Shown: positions 46,278-54,197, counted from the stretch's first letter. The stretch: DNA of 64,000 nucleotides from Flavobacterium branchiicola (GCF_018383905.1 NZ_JAGYWA010000007.1:256059-320058); one strand, 5' to 3'. Numbers and translations are program-made. Notes: generated from the sequence alone by a model not told the origin.

Positions 46278-46655
46278 ATGTCACAAAATATTATATTAAC
46301 AACAGGAACATACGATTTAATTAAAGACCACGTAAGAAGAAAAAAAGTAACTCCGCAGGAGGAGGAATTGTTATTAGGTCAGTTAAGACACGCTACTCAG
46401 GTATTAAGAAAAAATTTGCCTGAAGATATCGTTTCAATAAACCGCAGAGTTACGTATAAAGACCATGTAAAAAACGAAGAAAAAACAATTCTTTTAGTTG
46501 GTCCGGACAAAGCAAAAACAAGCAAAAACAAAATTTCTGTTCTTTCGGATGAAGGAATTGCAATGATAGGTTATAAAGAAGGCGATCTTGTAGAATGGCC
46601 TGCCAAAAAAGGAAATCTAAAATTAGAGATTCTTAAAGTAGAAGAGGTAGCTTAA
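46278..46655 (+). CDS. GreA/GreB C-terminal-domain (Rnk-like) protein
   Basis: A 125-residue protein related to the FKBP-like C-terminal domain of the transcript-cleavage factors GreA/GreB. The family pattern is seen in KISVLSDEGIAMIGYKEGDLVEWPAKKGNLKLEILKVEEV (compare P-G.ALLG...GD.V....P.G...ILEI). The N-terminal GreA coiled coil is absent, replaced by a short helical segment (TYDLIKDHVRRKKVTPQEEELLLGQLRHATQ), so it is closer to Rnk-like regulators that bind RNA polymerase. It has its own leader and a strong terminator. The DUF5995 gene follows separately. Confidence 0.78.
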   Translation: MSQNIILTTGTYDLIKDHVRRKKVTPQEEELLLGQLRHATQVLRKNLPEDIVSINRRVTYKDHVKNEEKTILLVGPDKAKTSKNKISVLSDEGIAMIGYKEGDLVEWPAKKGNLKLEILKVEEVA

Positions 46656-46687
46656 CGGCTTCCCAATTTGTGTTTTTTTAATGATTA

Positions 46688-46726
46688 AACATCCCGGAAG
46701 AGTTTTCTTTACGGGATGTTTTTTTT
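46688..46726 (+). terminator. Terminator after the GreA-like gene
   Basis: ACATCCCG pairs with CGGGATGT around a 15-base loop and is followed by seven Ts, about 34 bases after the stop. Confidence 0.85.
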
Positions 46727-46835
46727 GTATTGAAAAAGAAAGAAAAATAATAAGATAATTACCTCAAAAAATAGGCGTTGAAAGAGTAAAAATAATTAAA
46801 TTCGTTCTCGTTAATTTAATTGTAACTAATTATTA

Positions 46836-47627
46836 ATGAGTATGAAACAAGCTGCAACTATAAACGAAGTAATTTTGTTACTGGATGAAATAATAGAAAA
46901 ATCAAAAATAGACCAGAGTAATTTAGGTTTATTTGCTGTCCTGTATCGTGAAGTTACTGTGAGAGTAAAAGAGGGTATTTTGGCAGGTTCTTTTCAGAAT
47001 GGTGAACGAATGGAAAAACTGGATGTTATTTTTGCCAATCGGTATTTAAAAGCCTATTATGAATATCAGGCAAAAGAAAAACCATCAGAATGTTGGGGAT
47101 TTGCTTTTGAACAAGCCGAAAAGTTTTGGCCCATAGTTTTGCAACATTTACTACTGGGGATCAATGCACATATCAACCTCGATTTAGGCATAGCCTCGGC
47201 TCAGGTAAGCACGGTAGAAGATATAGCAGATTTAAAACATGATTTTGACCAAATAAATGCTATTCTGAGTAATTTGGTTGCCAGTGTCGAAAAATGCTTA
47301 ATCAAAATTTGGCCAACACTTACGTGGATACTAAAAGCTACAGGTAAAATGGACACTTTTTTTATAGATTTTAGCATGGAAACCGCAAGAAACGGCGCCT
47401 GGAAATTTGCCAATGAATTTGTAGCGGTTCCCGAAAATGAACGTGAAGCCTGCACGCAACTAAGAGATCAAAGAATAACAGAAATTGCCCGATTGGTTTC
47501 GAACCCGGGGTATTTTGTTAGTGCTGTTTTTAAATTTATCCGCTTATTTGAAAGAGGAACAATCGCTCAAAAAATAATTGACATGCAGATAAAGGAAGAA
47601 AAAAACATGGAATGTGTTGTGGCGTAA
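46836..47627 (+). CDS. DUF5995 family protein
   Basis: A 263-residue all-helical cytoplasmic protein. The segments LGLFAVLYREVTVRVKEGI, FQNGERMEKLDVIFANRYLKAYYEY and LQHLLLGINAHINLDLGIA match what I remember as the DUF5995 pattern (LY..VT..V, F....M..LDV.FA..Y, GMNAHIN.DL). The NAHIN.DL His/Asp motif may be functional, but no activity is known for the family. It is a single gene between a terminator upstream and a large repeat cluster downstream. Confidence 0.75.
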   Translation: MSMKQAATINEVILLLDEIIEKSKIDQSNLGLFAVLYREVTVRVKEGILAGSFQNGERMEKLDVIFANRYLKAYYEYQAKEKPSECWGFAFEQAEKFWPIVLQHLLLGINAHINLDLGIASAQVSTVEDIADLKHDFDQINAILSNLVASVEKCLIKIWPTLTWILKATGKMDTFFIDFSMETARNGAWKFANEFVAVPENEREACTQLRDQRITEIARLVSNPGYFVSAVFKFIRLFERGTIAQKIIDMQIKEEKNMECVVA

Positions 47628-47698
47628 ATTTTAAAAAGATAAGAGAGCCGAAAAGTATAAAGATTATCCGCACCAGTTCCCGCGTCAGTTTGTCTAGT

Positions 47699-47731
47699 AA
47701 ACCCGACAGGTTTTTTAAACCTGTCGGGTTT
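47699..47731. repeat. CCCGACAGG hairpin repeat, copy 2
   Basis: AAACCCGACAGGTTT and its inverse with a 3-base centre, identical in the arms to the copies at 27622, 56417, 56555 and 56693. It may terminate the DUF5995 gene. Confidence 0.85.
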
Positions 47732-47762
47732 GACGTTTAAATAAATTCAAATCTAAACCAGT

Positions 47763-48390
47763 TTTCCCGTCCAGTTTTGTCATTTCGACGGAGGAGACCC
47801 GAGTGCTAGCGAACAGGCGAAGCAAATCTCCGCAATCCGGAGGCTTCGGGACGTAAAGTGTATCACTAATCTTTGTCGAATTACTAACGAAGATTTCTCC
47901 TCCGTCGAAATGACAATATTACGGGGAAAATAGTAGTTTGAAATTACACACAATCTTGTCATCCTGACGAGGGAAGGATCTCCGCAAGTAGCTCCACAAA
48001 GTAAATAAAAAGCAGTTTATCCGCTCCAATTTGTCATTTCGACGAAGGAGAAATCTCCGCAAGAAACTCCACAAAGTAAATCAAAAGCAGTTTTCACACT
48101 CAGTTTTGTCATTTCGATCCCGTCCCGAGGCGTCGGGATCGGGAGAGAAATCACACAAGAAACTCGACAAAGATTGGCGATTCTCCTTGCGGAATCCCGC
48201 GTGCGATTCCTCGTTCCTCGGAATGATAATTTTACACGAAAAATGGTAGTTTGAAATTACACACAATCTTGTCATCCTGACAAAGGAAGGATCTTCGCAA
48301 GTAACTCCACAAAGTAAATTAAAAGCAGTATTCACGCCCAGTTTTGTCATTTCGACGGAGGAGAAATCTTCGCAAGAAACTCTGTAAAGT
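47763..48390. repeat. Cluster of GTCATTTCGACGGAGGAGA-type repeats (left of the GIY-YIG gene)
   Basis: At least five copies of a unit built on TTTGTCATTTCGACGRAGGAG, AATCTCCGCAAG, AACTCCACAAAGTAAAT and AAAAGCAG. The first part (about 47779-47912) is an inverted repeat with arms GTCATTTCGACGGAGGAGA and its complement; others are direct copies spaced by about 75-80 bases. A nested TCCCGA/TCGGGA palindrome sits at 48123-48138. Open frames through these units are side effects of the repeat, not genes. Confidence 0.85.
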
Positions 48391-48403
48391 TAATCCAAAC
48401 TCT

Positions 48404-48718
48404 TCATGCAAATAAATAATTCAAAAAATCCAGATCAGGATTAATAGTTTTAATCAATTCGATTTTCTTTTCTCTACGCCAGTCTTTTATTTCTTTTTCA
48501 CGAGCAATTGCTTCTTGAATCCATGAAAATTTTTCGTAATACAACAGATATATAACATTGTATTTTGAGGCAAAGGTTTTGTTGCCGTTCGAGTTATTTT
48601 CGTGATGCTGATTTAAACGAATTCTTAGATTATTGGTGACTCCAGTATAAAGAACAGTTTTTGATTTGTTTGTTAGTATGTAAATGTAGTACGTATGATA
48701 GCCTTCGTGTAATTGCAT
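48404..48718 (-). CDS. GIY-YIG nuclease family protein
   Basis: A 104-residue single-domain GIY-YIG protein of the UPF0213/YhbQ-like type. The GIY-YIG half is YYIYILTNKSKTVLYTGVTNNLRIRLNQHH, and the later catalytic Glu is in WIQEAIAREKEIKDWRREKKIELI. Such proteins are predicted to cut DNA with one catalytic metal, and their real role is mostly unknown. It lies inside a block of palindromic repeats. Inverted copies of one unit sit on each side (48346-48382 and 48792-48829), so gene plus repeats could be a mobile cassette. Confidence 0.9.
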   Translation of the reverse strand: MQLHEGYHTYYIYILTNKSKTVLYTGVTNNLRIRLNQHHENNSNGNKTFASKYNVIYLLYYEKFSWIQEAIAREKEIKDWRREKKIELIKTINPDLDFLNYLFA

Positions 48719-48780
48719 TTTTTATTTGTAAAATTACAGAATTTTCTTTCTTTTTGAATAAAAATATTAATATCGTATAC

Positions 48781-49110
48781 TATTCTTTGTCGAGCTACTT
48801 GCGGAGATTTCTCCTTACGTCGAAATGACAAAACAGGGTGTGTAAATCGGTGTGGACAACCTTTACAGAGCTACTTGCGGAGATTCCTCCTTACGTCGAA
48901 ATTGACAAAACAGGGTGTGTAAATCGGTGAGGACAACCTTTACAGAGCTACTTACGAAGATTCCTCGTTCCTCGGAATGACAGGCTCGCGGTAATAACTT
49001 AGTTTGAAATTAGACACAATCTTGTCATCCTGACGAAGGAAGGATCTCCGCAAGTAGCTCCACAAAGTAAATCAAAAGCAGTTTTCACGCCCAGATTTGT
49101 CATTTCCTTG
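48781..49110. repeat. Cluster of GTCATTTCGACG-type repeats (right of the GIY-YIG gene)
   Basis: Two tandem, inverted copies (48786-48846 and about 48860-48925) of the unit ending CGAAATGACAAAACAGGGTG are followed by TCCTCGTTCCTCGGAATGAC (48961-48980). A direct-orientation copy TTGTCATCCTGACGAAGGAA lies near 49023 and a truncated end near 49105. Together with 47763-48390 these flank the GIY-YIG gene. Confidence 0.8.
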
Positions 49111-49164
49111 GCAAGAATTTCCACAGCGTATATTGTCAATCTTTTTCATATCTCGTTCTTCAAA

Positions 49165-49917
49165 TTAATGTAACCAAAGTTTATCGAACTCTTGGCTTTG
49201 TTTTGGTAAAATGATTTCGTAACCTGGTTTTTCATCAATACTTACTTTTAGGTTTACAAGTGAAAAATTACCTGAAACCAAATGTCCTCCATACTTTTTA
49301 TCATCGGAAATAAAATGAAAATGAAAAGGCGACAAATCAATAGAGGCAAAAGATGGCGGATTATAAAAACCAACTATTGTACCCGAAATATTTTCTTTTA
49401 CATACAAAGATCTATTTTGTAGTAATTGATCAAAACTGATATTCTTTTTAGGATCAATTCTGCTTATGCAACCAAGTACAATTGACTCAAAACTGCATTC
49501 AATACGCAATGCATAAGGTTTATTGATAGATGGGAGCCTCCTTAATATTTGTTCTTCCAGCATTTCAATATTTTTAACTTCTTTAATTTCATGTTCGATA
49601 TCGGCCGAAAAAAAGGTTACGCAAGCATATGGGACTTGACATTCTAATTTAATTTCAGAGATATCACCATTTGTAACTGCCCGATAAAAAATACCGTCCA
49701 AAACGATCATTTCACCATCTAGATAATTATAAGTCCCTAAACCAAAGTTACCTTTATGCCGAAGGTCTTTTACAGAAAGATCACCCACAAAAACATTATT
49801 ACGCATAGCGTCTATTAGTGAATAATGAAAAACGGGTTTCTTTTTTTTATTCTGCTTCGTTACAAGTAAAAAACTAGTAATAGTATCAAAAAATCTAATA
49901 TGCAGGTTTTTTCTCAT
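49165..49917 (-). CDS. budA: Acetolactate decarboxylase
   Basis: A 250-residue zinc enzyme that converts 2-acetolactate to acetoin, an overflow route from pyruvate that also limits acidification. The signature elements are GNFGLGTYNYLDGEMIVLDGIFY in the first third and the metal-binding HFHFISDDKKYGGHL motif late in the chain, with the C-terminal Glu residues following. The first about 28 residues (MRKNLHIRFFDTITSFLLVTKQ..) form an N-terminal extension that is only weakly signal-like. No acetolactate synthase gene is next to it, so the source of substrate (branched-chain pathway or a catabolic enzyme) is elsewhere. Confidence 0.9.
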   Translation of the reverse strand: MRKNLHIRFFDTITSFLLVTKQNKKKKPVFHYSLIDAMRNNVFVGDLSVKDLRHKGNFGLGTYNYLDGEMIVLDGIFYRAVTNGDISEIKLECQVPYACVTFFSADIEHEIKEVKNIEMLEEQILRRLPSINKPYALRIECSFESIVLGCISRIDPKKNISFDQLLQNRSLYVKENISGTIVGFYNPPSFASIDLSPFHFHFISDDKKYGGHLVSGNFSLVNLKVSIDEKPGYEIILPKQSQEFDKLWLH

Positions 49918-50145
49918 TTTGTATTCTTTTTACTTGGTTTTCAAAATCTTACATATTAAAAGTAAGAAAATTATACTGTAGTACAACTAGTTAATGAGAA
50001 GTAATCTTATATTAACAATTTATTTAAACTATATTATTGATTGTGAAAAAAATATACCGCAAATAAATGAATTTGGTTTTTTTATGTTATGAAAAAATCT
50101 TGCAAAGTAGACGACACGCAAAGTTTTTTGGTAAAGTAATCCCAT

Positions 50146-50500
50146 TTTTGTCATCAATGTAGAGAGACCCGAGCGCTAGCGAACAGGCGAAGCAAATCAC
50201 ACAAGAAACTCGACAAAGATTGACGATTCTCTTTGCGGAATCCCGCGTGCGATTCCTCGTTCCTCGGAATGACATGTTTGCGTGAAAAATAGTAGTTTGA
50301 AATTACACATAATTTTGTCATCCTGACGAAGGAAGGATCTCCGCAAGTAGCTCCACAAAGTAAATCAAAAGCAGTATTCACGCTCAGATTTGTCATTTCG
50401 ACGAAGGAGAAATCTCCGCAAAAAACTCGATAAAGATTGGCGATTCTCTTTGGGGAATCCCGTGTGCGATTCCTCCTCTGTCGGAATGACAAAATCGGAT
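50146..50500. repeat. Third cluster of GTCATTTCGACG-type repeats
   Basis: It contains TTTTTGTCATCAATGTAGAGAGACCCGAG, the variant string GCTAGCGAACAGGCGAAGCA (also at 47805), CTCGTTCCTCGGAATGAC near 50256, direct copies TTGTCATCCTGACGAAGGAAG near 50315 and TTGTCATTTCGACGAAGGAG near 50390, and a closing GATTCCTCCTCTGTCGGAATGAC near 50469. The preceding stretch (49918-50145) is AT-rich and holds nothing recognisable. Long open frames across the block are repeat artefacts. Confidence 0.8.
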
Positions 50501-50529
50501 TCTTAAACACTTCGCAGAGTACAAGAAAC

Positions 50530-50829
50530 CTACAAAACCTTATACAACTCATCCAACAATTCCATTTCGTCGTTTGGCAGAAGTTTTACAGCCATTTCGA
50601 GTAAAAGCATGGCATCGTTTGCGGGTTGAGAATTTTCCTGCTGTAGGGTGTTGATACTTGTTCTTAACAAAGAGAAAATGGTTTGCATTAATTCGTTGTA
50701 AGATGTTACAGTGAGATCGGTTTTTAGGGTATTATCCTCTTTTAGATTTGGTTTTAGCTTTGTGAAATAATTTAGATTGGTCGCAAAATTTAAAAAATCG
50801 TTTAATTGTTGTTCTGATTTTTCTTTCAT
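50530..50829 (-). CDS. Small conserved protein of the HTH-linked module B (unknown function)
   Basis: A 99-residue helical protein homologous to the one at 45591-45926: shared NYFTKLK, VTSYNEL and the C-terminal LLEMAVKLLPNDEMELLDELYK. It is divergent from the Cro/C1-type regulator at 50955. Its start codon is followed upstream (minus strand) by the -7 element at 50880-50887 and a perfect 24-base palindrome (50891-50914) that would cover the promoter. No known family, signal peptide or membrane segment. Two copies with the same partner type and divergent layout make a conserved two-gene module likely. Confidence 0.72.
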   Translation of the reverse strand: MKEKSEQQLNDFLNFATNLNYFTKLKPNLKEDNTLKTDLTVTSYNELMQTIFSLLRTSINTLQQENSQPANDAMLLLEMAVKLLPNDEMELLDELYKVL

Positions 50830-50879
50830 GGCTTGTGTTTTTTAGGTTAAATAATTAGTGAAGTTGTACTTATCTAAAG

Positions 50880-50914
50880 CAAATATAATAAAATTCGACT
50901 TATAAGTCGAATTT
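50880..50914 (-). promoter_or_regulatory. Promoter and 24-bp palindromic operator of module B
   Basis: On the minus strand TATATTTG (50887-50880) is a -7 element for the gene at 50829. Immediately upstream, 50891-50914 is a perfect palindrome with half-site AAATTCGACTTA. It occupies the spacer and -33 position, the classic place for a repressor operator. The divergent HTH protein is the obvious candidate to bind it. Confidence 0.65.
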
Positions 50915-50954
50915 ATTTTAAAGATTGATGAGGTTACTTCTTTTTCTTTGTTTT

Positions 50955-51197
50955 ATGAAGACGATTGATAAATTAGAAGAAGAAATAGTCGATAGAATTT
51001 ATAAACTTTTCCTGGAAAAATACGCAGGAAACAAGAGTGCTTTTGCAAAAGCAAGTAACTGCACAGAAACCACTGTACGAAGAATTTTAAGAAAAGAACA
51101 AGGTATTACTATAAATCTTCTGATTAGAATGGCAAAAGCGCTTGATACAACTTCTAGTGCGCTTTTGAAAGATCTGTATATTAAAAATGAAGAATAA
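50955..51197 (+). CDS. Cro/C1-like HTH regulator, module B
   Basis: An 80-residue DNA-binding protein. The start at 50955 (MKTIDKLEEEIVDRIYKL) is preferred over an upstream in-frame ATG at 50925, which adds only LLLFLCF-type residues. The helix-turn-helix lies in NKSAFAKASNCTETTVRRILRKEQGITINLLIRMAKALDTTSSALLKDL, with the same end as the module A regulator. It is divergent from the small gene at 50829, and a perfect palindrome sits between them. A hairpin terminator follows. Confidence 0.82.
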   Translation: MKTIDKLEEEIVDRIYKLFLEKYAGNKSAFAKASNCTETTVRRILRKEQGITINLLIRMAKALDTTSSALLKDLYIKNEE

Positions 51198-51269
51198 ATG
51201 CCGTTCTTAAGTTGAATATTTAGAGAAATTGTTGGGAGGGAAGTAAGTTCCTTTTTTGATAAAGAATAG

Positions 51270-51311
51270 AAATGCGCAAAAGGCTTTTGAAAAAGCTTCT
51301 GCGTTTTTTTT
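51270..51311. terminator. Terminator between convergent genes (module B regulator and hypothetical)
   Basis: An imperfect stem: CGCA with TGCG, enclosing GGCTTTT/AAAAAGC, followed by eight Ts on the plus strand. It serves the HTH gene; the convergent gene ends at 51317. Confidence 0.7.
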
Positions 51312-51316
51312 TGATT

Positions 51317-51727
51317 TTATTTTTTCATTGATTGAATATATTCTTTGTAGTATGGATTTTCGTTTTGTTTAATTGTGTCGCCATTCTTTTTTACATAATA
51401 TACCGTATCCGATTTTATATTTTTATAAACAAAATCACCGATTTTCATGTCTGGATATATATAACAACCAACTCTGTGTATAATCCCTGTTTTTAAATGT
51501 AAATATCTCGCAACATTACATCCACCACCACTTTGATCCTCTTCCTTTTTATAAATTTCTCCTGAAAAACTATAATTTTGAAATTCATGATACTTTCTCT
51601 CAATATAGCTTTTTGAGTTTACCATAAAGTATCCTCCAATAATTGTAAGAAACAATATAGGTAATAATATTTTTCCAAGAATTGTTAATTGTTTTTCTTG
51701 CTCTATTTCTTCTTCAGAAGAGTTCAT
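51317..51727 (-). CDS. Single-pass membrane protein of unknown function
   Basis: A 136-residue protein. An acidic N-terminus (MNSSEEEIEQEKQ) precedes one hydrophobic helix (residues 17-35, GKILLPILFLTIIGGYFMV). A soluble region with GGGCNVARYLHLKTGIIHRVGCYIYPDMKIGDFVYKN contains two Cys that could form a disulfide if it lies outside the membrane. No family recognised. It sits just downstream (minus strand) of the nested inverted repeat and the TIR genes, but whether it belongs to the same unit cannot be told. Confidence 0.55.
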   Translation of the reverse strand: MNSSEEEIEQEKQLTILGKILLPILFLTIIGGYFMVNSKSYIERKYHEFQNYSFSGEIYKKEEDQSGGGCNVARYLHLKTGIIHRVGCYIYPDMKIGDFVYKNIKSDTVYYVKKNGDTIKQNENPYYKEYIQSMKK

Positions 51728-51771
51728 AAAACGTTTCTTTTTTTATTTCTACTTAACGTAATTTGTATTTT

Positions 51772-52011
51772 ACACGCTGCGCAAATGTCTCTGACTTTGC
51801 GCCATTTCAAAATTATAATTTAAAATTGAAAACTCCTTAAAGTCTCTGACTTTTAAACGGAAGTTCTAATTAAACAATATTTCCCAATGAAAATCTATTT
51901 CTAAATGTGAATTTTCAAGAATTGACATGTAAAGTCAGAGACTTTTGAAAAGTTTAAAATTCTAAGAACTTATAAAAAAAACGCAAAGTCAGAGACATTT
52001 GCGTAGCGCGT
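51772..52011. repeat. Nested inverted-repeat element with four GTCTCTGACTTT sites
   Basis: The outer arms 51772-51801 and 51982-52011 are complementary over most of 30 bases. GTCTCTGACTTT occurs at 51787 and 51842, and its complement at 51931 and 51985, giving two nested pairs. The inner sites are near-palindromes AAAGTC-N3-GACTTT. The element ends 32 bases from the stop of the larger TIR gene. It fills this intergenic gap and holds no gene. Confidence 0.85.
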
Positions 52012-52043
52012 TGGAAGGAATACTTCGTAGAGCGGGGCGTAGT

Positions 52044-53264
52044 TTACATCTGATTAAGCCTTCTTAGACTTTCAATTTGTCGTTGTTCAAAATCTAATTG
52101 CATTTCATAATCTTCTTTCCATTCAATTCTTGCCTTATTTCTAATTAATTCGAAATGTTTTTTATCTATATCCATAGGATTGTGTAGTTTTAGATTTTCA
52201 ACAGCGGTTTTTTGTTTTTCGATATAATATAGTTGCATTTCGAAATCTGTAGGCCACTCAATTTCACTGTTCTTTTTAATAATAATATTAGAGTTTGCAT
52301 AATAATCGTCATCTTCAGAAATAAAACTTTTTGTTTCAGAAAAAGTATCGCTTGATACATTTGATGACGTAATAAGGTGTTTAATTTCCTTTAAATGATT
52401 ATCTCTTTTTCTTTCCCAGATGGAAGTATTAATAGGGAATATGTTTAGATATTTTTCAATTAGTTCTTTAAAACTATTGTATCCTTCTTTTTCATCAATC
52501 TTCATTCCATGACTAGTTGGTATAACTCCTTTCATATCGCTGTAATCAAAAGGTGGAATCAACATTGGAATATGGTCATTTGTTTTAATCCAAGTGGCGC
52601 CCATCTCACATAAGCTGATAACACTTGAATAGAAATTATTTGAAAGTATAAAAATTACTAGAACATTTTCGCTTAATTCATTCCTTAACTGTTCTAAGAA
52701 ATCTTTACCTAGTTTAATTCCATATCCTTCAAATGATGAACAGAAAATCTTATTACTAGGAACTCCAATAGTCTCTAAAAGATCGATGATTTTTTCAACA
52801 TATTTTGAATCTAAACTTGAATGGCTAATAAAAATTTTATTCATGATTTTATTTGTTTTCGCATCTTCATATTCTGGAAAAGTGTTTTCTATAAATTTTA
52901 AATTTCTTTGTAAAAGAATGAGAACATCAATTTTTTTTTGACAGCTTTCTTTAAAATTTTTAAGTTTGAAATGTAATATATTTTCATCTGATTCTTTTAG
53001 CACTTCTGCCAGTGGCTCCAAATCAAAGCGATCCACATCAATAAAATCATTTAAATATTCATTTGGAAGAACAGAATTAAATCGTACTTTTAAAAAATTA
53101 ATTACTTCTTTATTCCAAAAATTAAAATCTCTTTTTAGAGACTTTAATTTTACTAAAGTAATATCTTTATTCGTATGCCGGTCTTCAAGAGTATTTCCTT
53201 CTAAAATATATTGCTCTAGTTCTTTTGAAAACTCTGCCCTAGGGTAATTTAATGTTATATTCAA
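52044..53264 (-). CDS. TIR-domain protein with helical N-terminus and duplicated C-terminal motif
   Basis: A 406-residue protein. A TIR domain spans about 143-285: NKIFISHSSLDSKYVEKIIDLL, SSFEGYGIKLGKDF, ENVLVIFILSNNFYSS, and LCEMGATWIK, where Glu220 is at the position of the catalytic Glu of NAD-cleaving TIRs. Residues 1-130 are helical with a KSLKRDFNFWNKEVINFLKVRF segment and are not a family I know. The C-terminal 75 residues hold two copies of IEW..D.EMQL (near 335 and 380). It follows a paralogous TIR gene with a 63-base gap. No ThsA, CBASS or Pycsar partner is present. NADase/defence activity is inferred. Confidence 0.85.
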   Translation of the reverse strand: MNITLNYPRAEFSKELEQYILEGNTLEDRHTNKDITLVKLKSLKRDFNFWNKEVINFLKVRFNSVLPNEYLNDFIDVDRFDLEPLAEVLKESDENILHFKLKNFKESCQKKIDVLILLQRNLKFIENTFPEYEDAKTNKIMNKIFISHSSLDSKYVEKIIDLLETIGVPSNKIFCSSFEGYGIKLGKDFLEQLRNELSENVLVIFILSNNFYSSVISLCEMGATWIKTNDHIPMLIPPFDYSDMKGVIPTSHGMKIDEKEGYNSFKELIEKYLNIFPINTSIWERKRDNHLKEIKHLITSSNVSSDTFSETKSFISEDDDYYANSNIIIKKNSEIEWPTDFEMQLYYIEKQKTAVENLKLHNPMDIDKKHFELIRNKARIEWKEDYEMQLDFEQRQIESLRRLNQM

Positions 53265-53327
53265 TTTTTTAATTATTGGATTTGATTGAATTAAGTACTA
53301 TTAAAATACTCGATATTAAAAAATGAA

Positions 53328-54197
53328 CTATTTTAATAAACTATTGATTTTTAATAAGTATTCTTCTCTTTTTTCTTCCCATCTTGTAAAGCTAATTGGA
53401 GACAAATTAAAATAGAGTTCCAACTGCTCTTTAAAAGAATTAAGTTGATTTTTATCATTTATTTTGAAACCAATAGAGTTAGGGAAAACACCTTCCATGC
53501 TTTTAAAGTCAAATGGAGGAATTAGAATTGGTATTTGTTTATTTGATTTAATCCATATTGCACCCATTTCACAAAGGCAAACAGGACTTTTGTAAAAATT
53601 CTCACTTAGCATAAAAAGTGCAAGAACATTTTCATCGAGTTCTCTTTTTAGACGTTCGAAAATATTTTCCCCTAATGAAATTCCGTATGAAGAATGAGAA
53701 GAATAAAAGATTTGATTTTCAGAAACTCCAATTCCTTCAATTAAATCAATTAAGGGTTTGATTTTTTCCTTATCGATTGATGAATGACTAATAAAAATTT
53801 TTTTCATGTTTTTTGTACTATTGTTTTTATCAAATGGGATTAGTTGTTCTTTAAAAGGTAATAAATCAATGTTTTTGAGATAATTCGTTTTCGTTATTGC
53901 TGTCTCTAGATGTAGAATTTGCTTTGGTAAGCAATAGATAACGTTACGACGTTTAGCTTGAAATGAATTGTCATCTATGTTGACATTGCCTAATAGTTTT
54001 ATGTTTAAATACATGTTAAATAATTGCTTATCAATATAGGCATTTTTTAAGATTTCATGATTAGTATCATTCCATTTTTTGTATTTTATTAAAAAATTAT
54101 CAAGCTGATTTGTACTTGAAATATTCTCAATTTGATTATTTAAATCTTCACCATTATTCTTTTGGGTTTTTAAGGCTAAAATAAGATTTTCTTTCAT
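53328..54197 (-). CDS. TIR-domain protein, shorter paralogue
   Basis: A 289-residue protein. The TIR domain at about 133-283 is closely similar to that of the next gene (MKKIFISHSSIDKEKIKPLIDLIEGIGVSENQIF, YGISLGE, ENVLALFMLSENFY, CLCEMGAIWIK with Glu210, IPILIPPFDF). The N-terminal 125 residues are helical with FLIKYKKWNDTNHEILKNAY, resembling the W-containing helix of the larger protein, so both share a two-part architecture. It lacks the C-terminal duplication. It is the first of the pair on the minus strand. The pair may act as a sensor plus effector or as two effectors; the partner and trigger are unknown. Confidence 0.85.
   Translation of the reverse strand: MKENLILALKTQKNNGEDLNNQIENISSTNQLDNFLIKYKKWNDTNHEILKNAYIDKQLFNMYLNIKLLGNVNIDDNSFQAKRRNVIYCLPKQILHLETAITKTNYLKNIDLLPFKEQLIPFDKNNSTKNMKKIFISHSSIDKEKIKPLIDLIEGIGVSENQIFYSSHSSYGISLGENIFERLKRELDENVLALFMLSENFYKSPVCLCEMGAIWIKSNKQIPILIPPFDFKSMEGVFPNSIGFKINDKNQLNSFKEQLELYFNLSPISFTRWEEKREEYLLKINSLLK

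Noticed and set aside
48081-48350. Open frames of 60-130 codons across the GTCATTTCGACG repeats (also near 47780-47962, 48031-48249, 50087-50275 and 50154-50552)
   Set aside because: They run through repeated palindromic units, read similar in several copies and contain no recognisable domain. They are repeat artefacts.
52044-54197. Thoeris, CBASS, Pycsar or TIR-APAZ system
   Set aside because: No SIR2/Macro ThsA partner, CD-NTase, cyclase or Argonaute-like gene is visible in the window; only the two TIR proteins are adjacent.
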